From Bacteroidia bacterium (GTDB lineage Bacteria > Bacteroidota > Bacteroidia > 2-12-FULL-35-15): DNA of 64,000 bases. How positions within the stretch are numbered: position 1 is the stretch's first letter; every line of letters starts with the position of its first letter. Position numbers and translations under genes: made by a program. The notes under the pieces were generated by a model. It made no database searches. It worked only from the letters and a program-made list of their open reading frames with translations, and was not told the DNA's origin. The stretch spans positions 124,001 through 188,000 of the forward strand of contig JAURXZ010000019.1 of the NCBI GenBank assembly GCA_030654175.1, written 5' to 3'. Positions 16,731-25,217 of the stretch are shown piece by piece.

Positions 16731-17474
16731 TCAACAAATTGCCAGGGAACCATTAATAATGTTGAGAACCTCATCTTTTATTTTATCAATATCCTCCTTT
16801 TTTAATCCTGTGGTTATTATTGGCTTATGTATTATAACTTCAGCTATTCCGGGGCCGGCAGGTCCTTTCCAAAAGCCGCTGCGAGATAGTAATTTCCAAT
16901 TAGTAACAAACGTAATAGGGAGAATAGGTACTTGTTTTTGAATTGCAATGGCAAAAGCCCCTGACTTAAATGTTGTTAGTTTTGGTGCTTCTTTAGAGAT
17001 GGTCCCTTCCGGGAATATCACCAGCGGATTTCCATTGTCAATTGCATACGACATTTTTTTGAATGCTTTGAAGTTTCCGGTTTTGGTGTCCCTGTCCACC
17101 AAAATATTCATCCCGGAAGTATAGTAAATATGAAACAAAGGCCATTTTTCAATTTCTTTTTTTCCGGTAAAAACAAAGTATTTACTGAATATAGTGTAGA
17201 GGCAAAAAATATCCAGATAAGAACTGTGATTCGGACAAATGATATATGCTCCATTTTGCGGGATATTATCAACTCCTAGTACCTTCAAACGAGCTCCGGC
17301 AAAAAGGAGTAGGAGGAAAGCATGTACCCGCATAAGATTAAAGGCTTTTGGGAAACGCTTTTGTTTAGAAAGAAGAAAATATACGATGGGATACGAAATG
17401 ATAAGAGATAGCACAAAAACGATCAGGTAATATATTTTATAGATAACCCGAAAGGGCAAATTAATGTATTTCAT
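16731..17474 (-). CDS. 1-acyl-sn-glycerol-3-phosphate acyltransferase (PlsC family)
   Basis: 247 residues. Two N-terminal hydrophobic stretches anchor the protein in the inner membrane. The acyltransferase signature NHSSYLD (HX4D) is at about residues 82-88, followed by the second block FPEGTIS at about 155. The family transfers an acyl chain to lysophosphatidate in phospholipid synthesis. It is downstream of another acyltransferase on the same strand with a 124-bp gap that contains poly-T tracts and a short inverted repeat (17518-17535). No link to denitrification is evident. Confidence 0.88.
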   Translation of the reverse strand: MKYINLPFRVIYKIYYLIVFVLSLIISYPIVYFLLSKQKRFPKAFNLMRVHAFLLLLFAGARLKVLGVDNIPQNGAYIICPNHSSYLDIFCLYTIFSKYFVFTGKKEIEKWPLFHIYYTSGMNILVDRDTKTGNFKAFKKMSYAIDNGNPLVIFPEGTISKEAPKLTTFKSGAFAIAIQKQVPILPITFVTNWKLLSRSGFWKGPAGPGIAEVIIHKPIITTGLKKEDIDKIKDEVLNIINGSLAIC

Positions 17475-17598
17475 ATCGATTTTAATTTTTTCTTTTTTTT
17501 TGTTTTTTTTTTACTGAAGTCATTGTTTAATGACTGTTTAATCGCTTTGTATTGTATTGCTTTTTTTACTTGCCATTTTATATATTTACCTAACGCAC

Positions 17599-18453
17599 CT
17601 ATCCCATAGCAGTTCCATAATTTTTTTTGCTGTTTCCAAGATCATAAACATGTTCTTTAACTTTTCCGGCCCAACAAAGGTCTGAATGCATTTTTGTGAA
17701 AGTGGTATATGGAATAGGTTTACCAATGGTTAATTTTATGAACTTTCCTTTTTGTCTGAACACTTCGTCAACCAAATAAAACATTTCAATGTTTGCTTTT
17801 ATCCCAATGGTTTTTCTTAATGCTGCCAGGTTATAAAAGAAGTTACTATTGCGCGCCTCAATGTGTACCGGAATAATGTTGCGTTTATATTTAATGGCTT
17901 TGGTAATAAAGCTTTTCTTCCACTCCAGGTCTTTAATTTCCCCTTTTTGTCTTCTTGAAACAAGTCCTGCCGGAAAAACAATGATGCACTCATCTGATGC
18001 ATAAGCACTATCAATACGTTTGATGTTTTCTACCGCATTTTTTGCATGTTTGTTAACGGGAATTAATAAGGAACTTAAATTTTTTAAGTTCATCAGAATA
18101 TCATTCACCATCGCTTTAATATCGTTTCTTCTATTTCCAACTTCTTTCATCACGGCAATGCCATCAATACCTCCTAATGGATGATTGCAAACAACAATAC
18201 ATCCGCCTTTTTCGGGAATGTTTTCCGTTCCTTCACTAATAACATGGATTTGGAAATTGTTTAAAGTAGCGCTAACAAAATCATGATCATAAAGATCTTT
18301 TGTGCGTTGTAAAAAATCATTAAATTCATCCTGATGAATTATTCTCTTTATGTAACTGAGCATAAAGCCGGGAAGCAATTTCAATAAACGCGGATTCTTT
18401 GTCCGAATGACTTCTTCGAGGTCAATTTTTTGTATCTGATTGTTTTGTGTCAA
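17599..18453 (-). CDS. Lysophospholipid/glycerol acyltransferase family protein
   Basis: 284 residues. CNHPLGGIDGIA supplies an HX4D-like catalytic motif at about residue 90, and FPAGLVSRR at about residue 160 replaces the usual FPEGT block, a variant found in the putative haemolysin/OlsA-like branch. No clear signal peptide; one amphipathic N-terminal region (LLPGFMLSYIKRII). It probably acylates a lysolipid or an amino-acid lipid at the inner membrane. Substrate unknown. An unusual 27-bp palindrome and a leader hairpin precede it. Confidence 0.8.
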   Translation of the reverse strand: MTQNNQIQKIDLEEVIRTKNPRLLKLLPGFMLSYIKRIIHQDEFNDFLQRTKDLYDHDFVSATLNNFQIHVISEGTENIPEKGGCIVVCNHPLGGIDGIAVMKEVGNRRNDIKAMVNDILMNLKNLSSLLIPVNKHAKNAVENIKRIDSAYASDECIIVFPAGLVSRRQKGEIKDLEWKKSFITKAIKYKRNIIPVHIEARNSNFFYNLAALRKTIGIKANIEMFYLVDEVFRQKGKFIKLTIGKPIPYTTFTKMHSDLCWAGKVKEHVYDLGNSKKNYGTAMG

Positions 18454-18540
18454 TTACCGAGAGCTATACGATCCGCTTACGCAAAGGCCTTATTCTTGTT
18501 AGAATTTAGCCGATCTGCCAGAATAATTCTTCAGGCAAAC

Positions 18541-18560
18541 ATGGCTTTACTCTAAGCCAT
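18541..18560 (-). other. Hairpin in the leader of the acyltransferase gene
   Basis: ATGGCTT and AAGCCAT form a perfect 7-bp stem with a 6-nt loop (TACTCT). It lies between a candidate -7 element (CAATTTTG on the minus strand, 18581-18574) and the start codon. Confidence 0.45.
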
Positions 18561-18603
18561 AATTTGTATAGAACAAAATTGATCGCAATAGTTTTGGTAA
18601 ACT

Positions 18604-18630
18604 ATGATACAGAACAGTGTTCTGTATCAT
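18604..18630. promoter_or_regulatory. 27-bp near-perfect palindrome, probable operator
   Basis: ATGATACAGAACA at 18604-18616, one central G, and TGTTCTGTATCAT at 18618-18630 are exact reverse complements, and pairing resumes in the flanks (AAAC / GTTT) after one mismatch. It lies about 37 bp centre-to-element upstream of a CAATTTTG -7 candidate for the leftward acyltransferase gene. It could also fold in RNA as a 12-bp stem with a 3-nt loop, but no T-run follows, so an operator is preferred to a terminator. Confidence 0.6.
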
Positions 18631-18769
18631 GGTTTTCTGCACTGATTATTTTTGCAGGTTTTTTTTAACTTTGAAAAAATTTAATCGAACGATTTAGTTT
18701 TTTAAGTTGAAGTGTTTATGTTATAAAAGTTTGTTGTTGAAATCTCTTTAATCAAATTTCTCGTACAAA

Positions 18770-19498
18770 TTATTTTTGTTTTACTTTATCACCTGCTAAT
18801 TTCCTGAGGTTAGATTCATTGGGTATTATAAAATTTTTGCCATCTATTTTAATTATTTTTTTTGTTTCAAGTTGAGTTAGGTTCCTTATAACACTTTCAT
18901 AGGTGGTCCCTGCTATATTGGCAATATCCTTGCGGGAAAGAGTGTAATTGAGTTTGTGTTTTTCTTTTGGGTTATAACCAAAAGCATCAATCAACATACA
19001 AATGATTTTTGCCACTTTTGTTATCACCTCTCCATGAATCATGTGTTTCATTTGTTCTTCGGTTTTTCGTAATTCATCCGAAAAGAAAGTGATCAGAAAA
19101 AGGCTGAATTCAGGATTTGTTTTTATTAATTTTATGAAAAGGTCAATGGGGATAAAAGTAACTTCAGTGTCTGACAGCGCTATTGCGGAAATGGGGTAAT
19201 TTTTAGAGAACATACCTCTGTGACCAACCAGGGAGCCCTTGTTTGCTAATCGTAAAATTCGTTCATTGTTTTTATCAAAAGAGGAAACAACCTTTACCAT
19301 CCCTTTATTTATGAAGTATACTCCGGTTACTTTATCACCTTCGGTTATAAATCGCTGGTCTTTTTTGAAATTCTTTATTACTAAAAAGTTTTTCACCAAA
19401 AACATCCATTCATCCGAGCAATAACCCGACAAAAACCGTTCGAATTCATTTAAAGATCCTCCTTTTGTATTTTTACTATTTTCTACCTTCTTTATCAT
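18770..19498 (-). CDS. Crp/Fnr family transcription regulator
   Basis: 242 residues: cyclic-nucleotide-binding-like beta-barrel at about residues 35-150, long dimerisation helix, and C-terminal winged helix with ISR-like segment LSRKDIANIAGTTYESVIRNL at about 190-212. The recognition helix has the E-x3-R pattern (YESVIR). Unlike the regulators at 34901 and 35845 it has no N-terminal cysteine cluster: only one cysteine (GYCSDEW) is found there, so an Fe-S sensor is unlikely; a haem or other ligand is possible. It closes the long molybdenum cofactor block, 63 bp after moaCB, and could be the NO-responsive member. Confidence 0.9.
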   Translation of the reverse strand: MIKKVENSKNTKGGSLNEFERFLSGYCSDEWMFLVKNFLVIKNFKKDQRFITEGDKVTGVYFINKGMVKVVSSFDKNNERILRLANKGSLVGHRGMFSKNYPISAIALSDTEVTFIPIDLFIKLIKTNPEFSLFLITFFSDELRKTEEQMKHMIHGEVITKVAKIICMLIDAFGYNPKEKHKLNYTLSRKDIANIAGTTYESVIRNLTQLETKKIIKIDGKNFIIPNESNLRKLAGDKVKQK

Positions 19499-19560
19499 TT
19501 TATTGTTAAGTTTTTAGAGCCAATTATCAGTTTAAATTATCAGGATTCAACTAGGTTTCT

Positions 19561-20469
19561 TCAATGCTGTGCGCCTTCAATTATTCTAAAAATATGAAGT
19601 ATAAATGGGAACAAAGCATCCATTGTTTCTTTTGCTCCTTTGGTAGAACCGGGCAACGCAAGAATAAGCGTTTTGCCCTTCATACCGGCAACACCCCTTG
19701 AAAGCATTGAAAATGGCGTGCGGTCTTGTCCATAATTTCTTGCAGCTTCCATAATTCCCGGAATTTCTTTATCAAGCAATGGTCGTATTGCTTCGGGGGT
19801 AATATCGCGTGGAGAAAGACCTGTGCCGCCTGTAAGAATAATGATGTCGTTTTTTAATGTGTAAAGTTTTTTAACCTTATTTTGGATATCTATTGTTTCA
19901 TCAGGGATAATAGAATAATCTGAAACAGAAACTTTACATGTTTCTAATTTTTTAATAATTGCTTTACCGGCTTTGTCTTCTTTCTTGCCTGCTGAAATAC
20001 TATCAGAACAGACTATGACCGCGGCTTTTAGATCTTTTCTGAATTTATCAGTAAAATCAGATTTGCCACCCTTTTTCTCTTTCAGTTTGATAGAGTTGAT
20101 CTCGATCCCTTTATCAATGGGTTTTAGCATGTCATAAATAGTCAGTGCCACTACCGAAGCTCCATGCATTGCTTCCACTTCAACACCTGTTTTATAAATA
20201 GTACGCACTTCCATTTCTATATGAATTTCCATCTCATTAATTTCATAACGGACAGCTGTGAATTCAACCGGTAAAGGATGGCAGTCAGGAATCATGTCGC
20301 TTGTGCGTTTAACAGCAAACAAGCCAGCTGTTTTTGCCATCTCAAATACATCGCCTTTAGGAACGGTTTTGTTTTTAATGGCATCAATGGTTTCTTGTCT
20401 GCTTACTTTAACAATTGCCTGTGCAATAGCCTCTCTTAAGGTACTTGATTTGAATGTAATATCTACCAT
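19561..20469 (-). CDS. moaCB: Bifunctional MoaC-MoaB/MogA molybdenum cofactor protein
   Basis: 302 residues. Residues 1-155 are MoaC (pyranopterin monophosphate synthase accessory protein) with DCHPLPVEF and [17 protein letters not shown], its catalytic signature. Residues about 158-302 are a MoaB/MogA molybdopterin adenylyltransferase domain with [16 protein letters not shown] and [10 protein letters not shown]. The fusion combines an early and a late step of the pathway and is common in Bacteroidota. It sits in the minus-strand cofactor operon after moaE with a 67-bp gap. Confidence 0.95.
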   Translation of the reverse strand: MVDITFKSSTLREAIAQAIVKVSRQETIDAIKNKTVPKGDVFEMAKTAGLFAVKRTSDMIPDCHPLPVEFTAVRYEINEMEIHIEMEVRTIYKTGVEVEAMHGASVVALTIYDMLKPIDKGIEINSIKLKEKKGGKSDFTDKFRKDLKAAVIVCSDSISAGKKEDKAGKAIIKKLETCKVSVSDYSIIPDETIDIQNKVKKLYTLKNDIIILTGGTGLSPRDITPEAIRPLLDKEIPGIMEAARNYGQDRTPFSMLSRGVAGMKGKTLILALPGSTKGAKETMDALFPFILHIFRIIEGAQH

Positions 20470-20536
20470 TATAATAAGATTTGAAGTGTTATTTTCATGA
20501 TCTAATATCGAAAATTCTAATATCTAATATCTGATT

Positions 20537-20980
20537 TTAAATGTTTCCTTTCCACGCAAAGGTTTGATCTTCAAAAATTTCTTTGCCCCATATCGGAACA
20601 TGGGATTTTATTTCTTCAACAATATATCTGCATGCTTCAAATGCCTGAGCGCGGTGTTTAGAAGAAACAAAAACAAAAAGACAGATCTCTCCGGCTTTTA
20701 CATTGCCTATACTATGGTAAATATGCATACAAGTCAGTTCAAATTTATCAAAGGCAGCTTCGCGTATTTCATGAAATTTTTCTTCTGCCATTTCTTCATA
20801 CGTTGTGTATTCGATAGACTGAACAATCTTATTTTCGATAACATCACTTCTCACTTGTCCAAGAAAGATATCATGAGCCCCAATAGTTGTTTTAGTACTA
20901 TGTTTAGCAATAGAATCAGCAATGAAATTAGGACTTATAGGGCCATTAACAAAGACGTTATGTTTTTTATGCTCTTTCAT
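20537..20980 (-). CDS. moaE: Molybdopterin synthase large subunit MoaE
   Basis: 147 residues. Motifs typical of MoaE: GAHDIFLGQVRSDV, IEYTTYEEMAEEKF, MHIYHSIGNVKAGEICLFVFVSSKHRAQAFEACRYIVE (given in parts here: HSIGNVKAGE and SSKHRAQAFEAC), and PIWGKEIFED. It pairs with MoaD, which carries the sulfur, to convert cyclic pyranopterin to molybdopterin. moaD lies two genes upstream in the same operon. Confidence 0.95.
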   Translation of the reverse strand: MKEHKKHNVFVNGPISPNFIADSIAKHSTKTTIGAHDIFLGQVRSDVIENKIVQSIEYTTYEEMAEEKFHEIREAAFDKFELTCMHIYHSIGNVKAGEICLFVFVSSKHRAQAFEACRYIVEEIKSHVPIWGKEIFEDQTFAWKGNI

Positions 20981-21032
20981 TTTTTCAATTTAAACCGAAT
21001 TAAGAAATGGTGATAGTGTGATGCTTTTTGTG

Positions 21033-22160
21033 TTAAATCGATTTAGACCAGGAAATAATACCTCCTTCTAAATTGTGAAGATTTGTAAATCCAAAATCTT
21101 TTTCAAGTATTTCAATAGCTCGCTTGCTTCGTGATCCGCTTTTACAAAACACAATTACTTTTTTATTTTTTGAAATTAAATGTGTCTGATTGTGAATATC
21201 ACCTAAAGGGATTTTTAAATCCATAAGCTCCGATATCTGAGGTTCCTCAAAGGTTTCGCGAACATCCAAAAGTTGCACATCTAACTTGTTTTCAAAAATC
21301 AATTTTAGTTCATTCACCGAAATTGACTTTGTTGATGATTCACTGTTTTTGTTTCCACAAAAATATTCGTAATCTGTTTTGAGAAACTCTTCAATGTTTT
21401 TTGGTGCTGAATTGATCCATTCGTTGTTTCTCGTAATTTCTATAACCTGAAAACTCATTGCAAGTGCATCAAATAATAGTAGCTTTCCTGATAAAGGTAC
21501 ACCAATAGCGGAAATGATTTTTATTGCTTCTGTTGCCTGAAGAGTTCCGATAATACCTGGCAAAACACCAAGTACACCTATTTCAGAACAGTTAGGTATG
21601 CTACCTGAAGGCGGTGGAGTAGGAAAAAGGCAACGGTAGGTTGGGCCTGATTGCCCGGAGCTATCAGAATAATTTAAAACAGAAACCTGGCCTTCGAATT
21701 TGTAAATGGAACCATAGATGAGTGGTTTATTCAGTATTACGCAGGCATCATTGACTAAATACCTGGTTGCGAAATTGTCAGTCCCATCAATAATAAGATC
21801 GTATTTCGAAAAAAGTTCAATTGCATTTTGATTATCAAGTCGAACAGGGTAAGAATTAAATTTTACAAAAGGGTTTTGTTTGGAAAGTTTTGATACAGCC
21901 GCCTCCGTTTTTAATTTCCCGATATCTTCAATAGAATAAAGGATCTGCCTTTGTAAATTAGATTCTTCCACTTTGTCAAAATCAACAATGCCAATTTCGC
22001 CAATACCCATTGCCGTAAGGTATTGTAATGCCGGGCAACCTAAACCACCGGCACCAATTACTAATATTTTAGCGCTTTTTATTTTCTCCTGACCTGTTAT
22101 TCCTATTTCGGAAAGCAGCAGATGACGGGAATAACGAGCTATTTCTTCTTTGTTTAACAT
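21033..22160 (-). CDS. moeB: MoeB-type adenylyltransferase with C-terminal rhodanese domain
   Basis: 375 residues. ThiF/E1-like domain at 1-240 with GAGGLGCPALQYL (nucleotide loop), ESNLQRQILY and CLFPTPPP; rhodanese-like domain at about 275-375 with VFCKSGSRSKRA containing the sulfur-carrying cysteine. It adenylates the C-terminal glycine of MoaD and can pass on sulfur. It is 42 bp downstream of moaD. The fused rhodanese suggests that sulfur loading of MoaD is done by the same protein. Confidence 0.94.
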   Translation of the reverse strand: MLNKEEIARYSRHLLLSEIGITGQEKIKSAKILVIGAGGLGCPALQYLTAMGIGEIGIVDFDKVEESNLQRQILYSIEDIGKLKTEAAVSKLSKQNPFVKFNSYPVRLDNQNAIELFSKYDLIIDGTDNFATRYLVNDACVILNKPLIYGSIYKFEGQVSVLNYSDSSGQSGPTYRCLFPTPPPSGSIPNCSEIGVLGVLPGIIGTLQATEAIKIISAIGVPLSGKLLLFDALAMSFQVIEITRNNEWINSAPKNIEEFLKTDYEYFCGNKNSESSTKSISVNELKLIFENKLDVQLLDVRETFEEPQISELMDLKIPLGDIHNQTHLISKNKKVIVFCKSGSRSKRAIEILEKDFGFTNLHNLEGGIISWSKSI

Positions 22161-22202
22161 TTTACTTTAAGATCAATTTTAAAACTTAAACACGTTAACA
22201 AT

Positions 22203-22436
22203 TTATCCTCCTGCAAATGGGGGTAAAAAAGCAACTTCATTCCCTTCTTCAAGGGCATGGTTGTTTTTTACCAATTTTCTATTTACTGAAATCAAAAATA
22301 CACAATCCTTTAATTGAGGGTACTCACAAATCACTTTCTCTTTTACTGATAGAACGTCTTTACAATCATTTACCATCAATTGTGATTTGCCAATCAAATC
22401 TGCTAAAGAACCAAAAAATATGACATGGATGTTCAT
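22203..22436 (-). CDS. moaD: Molybdopterin synthase sulfur carrier MoaD
   Basis: 77 residues, beta-grasp fold, ending in the diagnostic double glycine (FLPPFAGG) that is adenylated and thiocarboxylated. The start overlaps the mobA stop by 4 bp. Short N-terminal strand MNIHVIFFGSLADLIG is typical. Confidence 0.94.
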   Translation of the reverse strand: MNIHVIFFGSLADLIGKSQLMVNDCKDVLSVKEKVICEYPQLKDCVFLISVNRKLVKNNHALEEGNEVAFLPPFAGG

Positions 22437-23020
22437 AGGGCTAATTCTTTTTGTTGTTTTAATTCTTCCGGTGTATTAATGTTCACAAACAATTTATCAG
22501 TATAGAATTGCTGTATTTTAGTAATATAAAGTTCTTTGGTAATAAAATATTTAAAGATGTTTTGAATTTTCAAATCTTTATTCATGATTAAATTATAGAT
22601 TTGATCAGATGTTCTTTTCGTGTAAACAGCGCACAAAGGTTCAATATTCCCTTTATATATAGGAACAGTGATGTCTGCATTACTTGTGTTTTCAATGATG
22701 TATTTTACCAGATCGCTATTGATAAAAGGAATATCGCAGCTCACGACAATATTGTTTTCCGTTTTACTATTCATAAGCCCGGTATATATTCCTCCTAATG
22801 GTCCGCAGTCTTTTATCTTATCTTTAATTACTTTGTATCCTAAGTTGTTGTAATTATCATTGTTGGCAATGATCAAAACTTCGTTTACATTAGGTAGTAC
22901 TGCCTCTAGAATATGTTCTATAAATGTTTTTCCATTCAGTTTAACTATTCCTTTATCACTACCCATTCTGGAGCTCTTTCCACCGACAAGTATAATGCCT
23001 GTAATATTTTTTTTGGTCAT
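22433..23020 (-). CDS. mobA: Molybdenum cofactor guanylyltransferase MobA
   Basis: Start chosen at 23020 (MTKKNITGIILVGGKSSRMG); the frame is open further upstream but that extension lies inside the preceding gene. About 195 residues. Nucleotidyltransferase signature LVGGKSSRMGSDKG at about residues 11-24 and GPLGGIYTGL at about 80; VVSCDIPFI supplies the metal-binding aspartate. It attaches GMP to Mo-molybdopterin, giving the bis-MGD cofactor used by NarG-type enzymes. It overlaps both neighbours by 4 bp (ATGA). Confidence 0.93.
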   Translation of the reverse strand: MTKKNITGIILVGGKSSRMGSDKGIVKLNGKTFIEHILEAVLPNVNEVLIIANNDNYNNLGYKVIKDKIKDCGPLGGIYTGLMNSKTENNIVVSCDIPFINSDLVKYIIENTSNADITVPIYKGNIEPLCAVYTKRTSDQIYNLIMNKDLKIQNIFKYFITKELYITKIQQFYTDKLFVNINTPEELKQQKELAL

Positions 23021-23766
23021 TTGTTTTCGGCTGTTAAAAGTTTTATGCTTGCAATAACCAATACTAAGGACAGTATTGCTTTCAAAGCTTTGGTACTTAA
23101 TAATTTCCTGCCAATATAGGCACCTGCCAATCCTCCGGCTATTGCTATCATTACCCAATTATAGATATTGTCATCAATTACTGTTCCTTTTGAAATTAAA
23201 CCAACTAATCCTGCGATGGAATTCAGAAAAATAAACAATGCTGAAACTGCAGCGGTCTGCTTCATATCCCCCCAATGCAGTAATAAAATTACGGGACTTA
23301 AAATAATGCCTCCTCCAATTCCTATCATACCTGAAAGTAAGCCGATAATTGCCCCGATAATAAGTGCCCACAACCAATTGAGTTCTCTGATCGTATCGGT
23401 TTCTTTACCAATAATGCCGAGCAGGCGAAGTATGGGGAAAATAAGAAGTACACCAAGAATTTTTTTATAAGTTAATTCATCCAAAGTAACGTAAGCCCCA
23501 ATAAAAGATGCCGGAATGGAGGTTATAATAAAAGGTAACAAGAGTTTCCATTTAAAATGGCCTCCTCTGTAAAATTGATAAAAGGCAATAAAAGAAACGA
23601 AAATATTCAATACTAGCGAGGATGATTTCATAATAGAAGGGTTGAAACTAAATAATGCCATCAAAGCCAGATAACCACTGGCACCTCCATGTCCCACTGA
23701 CGCATATAGGAAAGCTACAACAAAAAGCAAAGGTAGAAATAACCAAATCAGATCGTGCTCAGGCAT
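23017..23766 (-). CDS. TSUP (TauE/SafE) family transporter
   Basis: 249 residues with seven to eight hydrophobic helices and the family pattern GHGGASGYLALMAL near the N-terminus, repeated as SGMIGIGGGIILSPVILL near residue 140. TSUP proteins move sulfite, sulfoacetate or other small anions. It is the first gene after its own ATGA-N6-TCAT promoter and is translationally coupled to mobA. In this setting it may carry an oxyanion needed for or produced by cofactor synthesis (molybdate, sulfite) or nitrogen oxyanions; that is inference. Confidence 0.88.
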   Translation of the reverse strand: MPEHDLIWLFLPLLFVVAFLYASVGHGGASGYLALMALFSFNPSIMKSSSLVLNIFVSFIAFYQFYRGGHFKWKLLLPFIITSIPASFIGAYVTLDELTYKKILGVLLIFPILRLLGIIGKETDTIRELNWLWALIIGAIIGLLSGMIGIGGGIILSPVILLLHWGDMKQTAAVSALFIFLNSIAGLVGLISKGTVIDDNIYNWVMIAIAGGLAGAYIGRKLLSTKALKAILSLVLVIASIKLLTAENK

Positions 23767-23938
23767 ATTACTAATTTTTGATTTTGGATTTATTAATTCC
23801 CGGATTATAGGACATTGAAATTACTTTTAAGTTACTTAAAATCAACTTCTGTAAATTTATGGATCGTTTTGTTAATTGCTAAATAAATCAATGAGTTTTT
23901 CGTCTACTCATCCATATTTCATTGTAACGGACTTTTTA

Positions 23939-23982
23939 CAAATATGAAAAAAAAGCGGCTCAAAAAAAATGACAATTATCAT
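23939..23982 (-). promoter_or_regulatory. ATGA-N6-TCAT box plus -7 element of the TSUP-mobA-moaD-moeB-moaE-moaCB operon
   Basis: ATGACAATTATCAT at 23969-23982; on the minus strand CATATTTG (7 of 8 bases of TAnnTTTG) occupies 23946-23939, 36.5 bp from the centre. It begins 10 bp after the moeA stop. The leader to the TSUP start is about 168 nt with no gene seen. Confidence 0.8.
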
Positions 23983-23991
23983 GTTTTTTGT

Positions 23992-25194
23992 TTACTGTAA
24001 CCCGGGTAATTTGTGAACTTCAACCGGTTGTCCGGCTTTAATGTTTTCGCTTTCTTCGGGTAAATAAATCAGGCAATCAGCTGATGCGAAGGAGCTTAAA
24101 ATATACGATTCCTGACCATCAAGTGGAATAACGGTATTGCCGGAAATTTTACCTTTCAGAAAGAAAGAGAGCCCCTTTTTTTTAACATAATCGGATGCTA
24201 AGGGCATTTGGATTTGAGCCCCCCCAATAGAGTACGGAAGAGTATATCCCATCATCAATCTTATTGCCAGATAAACATATTCATAAAAACATGTTAATAC
24301 CGCTGCCGGATTCCCGGGGAGTGCAAAAATAAATGTATTTTTATATTTCCCAAAATATAAGGGTTTTCCAGGTTTTTGTTTTACTTTATAGAAAATAGTT
24401 TGTACTTCTAATTTTTTTAATGCTCTTTCTACAAAATCATAATCACCTACAGAAATCCCGCCAGATAATAATAAAATATCACACGAATCAATTGAATTTG
24501 CAATAATTGTATTTGTTTCGGCCTCATTATCCGGTACTGATTGAGCCCCTTCTGTAGAAATTCCAATACTTTTTAAAGCGGCAATGATGCTGTATGAATT
24601 GGATTCATAAATTTGGCCTCCTGTTAATATATTTCCAGGCTTTTGCAATTCACTCCCCGTAACGATTATATTAATCTTGGGTTTGCGAACTACATTTACA
24701 TCGGTAATTCCCATGCCGGCAATAAAACCAATAGCAGCCGCTGTGAGGCTTGTGCCTTTTGGTAACGCCAATTCAGTTTTTTCTATTTGCGATCCTTTTG
24801 AACGAATGTTTGCGTTTTGTTTTATTTCCAGATCAAGGATTAGTAATTGACCTTTTTCTGATGTTACTTTTTCCTGCATAACTATACAGTCAGCACCTTT
24901 GGGAACAGGTGCTCCGGTAAAAATCCGGATTGCCTGTCCGGATTTTAAAGTTCCTTTAAAAGAATCTCCGGCAGCTACTTCAGCAATAATTTTTATTTGT
25001 AAATTATTCTTAAAATCATCAAAAATAAATGCGTAACCGTCCATTGCCGATTGGTTAAATGGAGGAAGTGCAAGAGGTGAGTATATATCTTCGTATAATA
25101 CATAGCCATAAGCATTATCTATCGAAATGTTTTCAATAGATAATAAATGTATGTTTTCGGTAACCGCTTGTTTTGCTTTTTCTACAGATAGCAT
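23992..25194 (-). CDS. moeA: Molybdopterin molybdenumtransferase MoeA
   Basis: 400 residues. Recognised by PFNQSAMDGYAF at about residues 40-51, IFTGAPVPKGADCIVMQE at about 90-107, GITDVNVVRKPKINIIVTGSEL region, LLLSGGISVGDYDFV and KPGKPLYFG..FALPGNPAAV. It inserts molybdenum into adenylated molybdopterin. It follows moaA by 23 bp in the nar transcript. Confidence 0.96.
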   Translation of the reverse strand: MLSVEKAKQAVTENIHLLSIENISIDNAYGYVLYEDIYSPLALPPFNQSAMDGYAFIFDDFKNNLQIKIIAEVAAGDSFKGTLKSGQAIRIFTGAPVPKGADCIVMQEKVTSEKGQLLILDLEIKQNANIRSKGSQIEKTELALPKGTSLTAAAIGFIAGMGITDVNVVRKPKINIIVTGSELQKPGNILTGGQIYESNSYSIIAALKSIGISTEGAQSVPDNEAETNTIIANSIDSCDILLLSGGISVGDYDFVERALKKLEVQTIFYKVKQKPGKPLYFGKYKNTFIFALPGNPAAVLTCFYEYVYLAIRLMMGYTLPYSIGGAQIQMPLASDYVKKKGLSFFLKGKISGNTVIPLDGQESYILSSFASADCLIYLPEESENIKAGQPVEVHKLPGLQ

Positions 25195-25217
25195 GATACT
25201 GTGAAATTAATAAAAAT

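Noticed and set aside
17483-17535. Poly-T tract with the inverted repeat AGTCATT-GTTT-AATGACT between the acyltransferase genes
   Set aside because: The hairpin is weak and the T tract lies on the wrong side for a terminator of the minus-strand transcript. It may be chance in AT-rich DNA.
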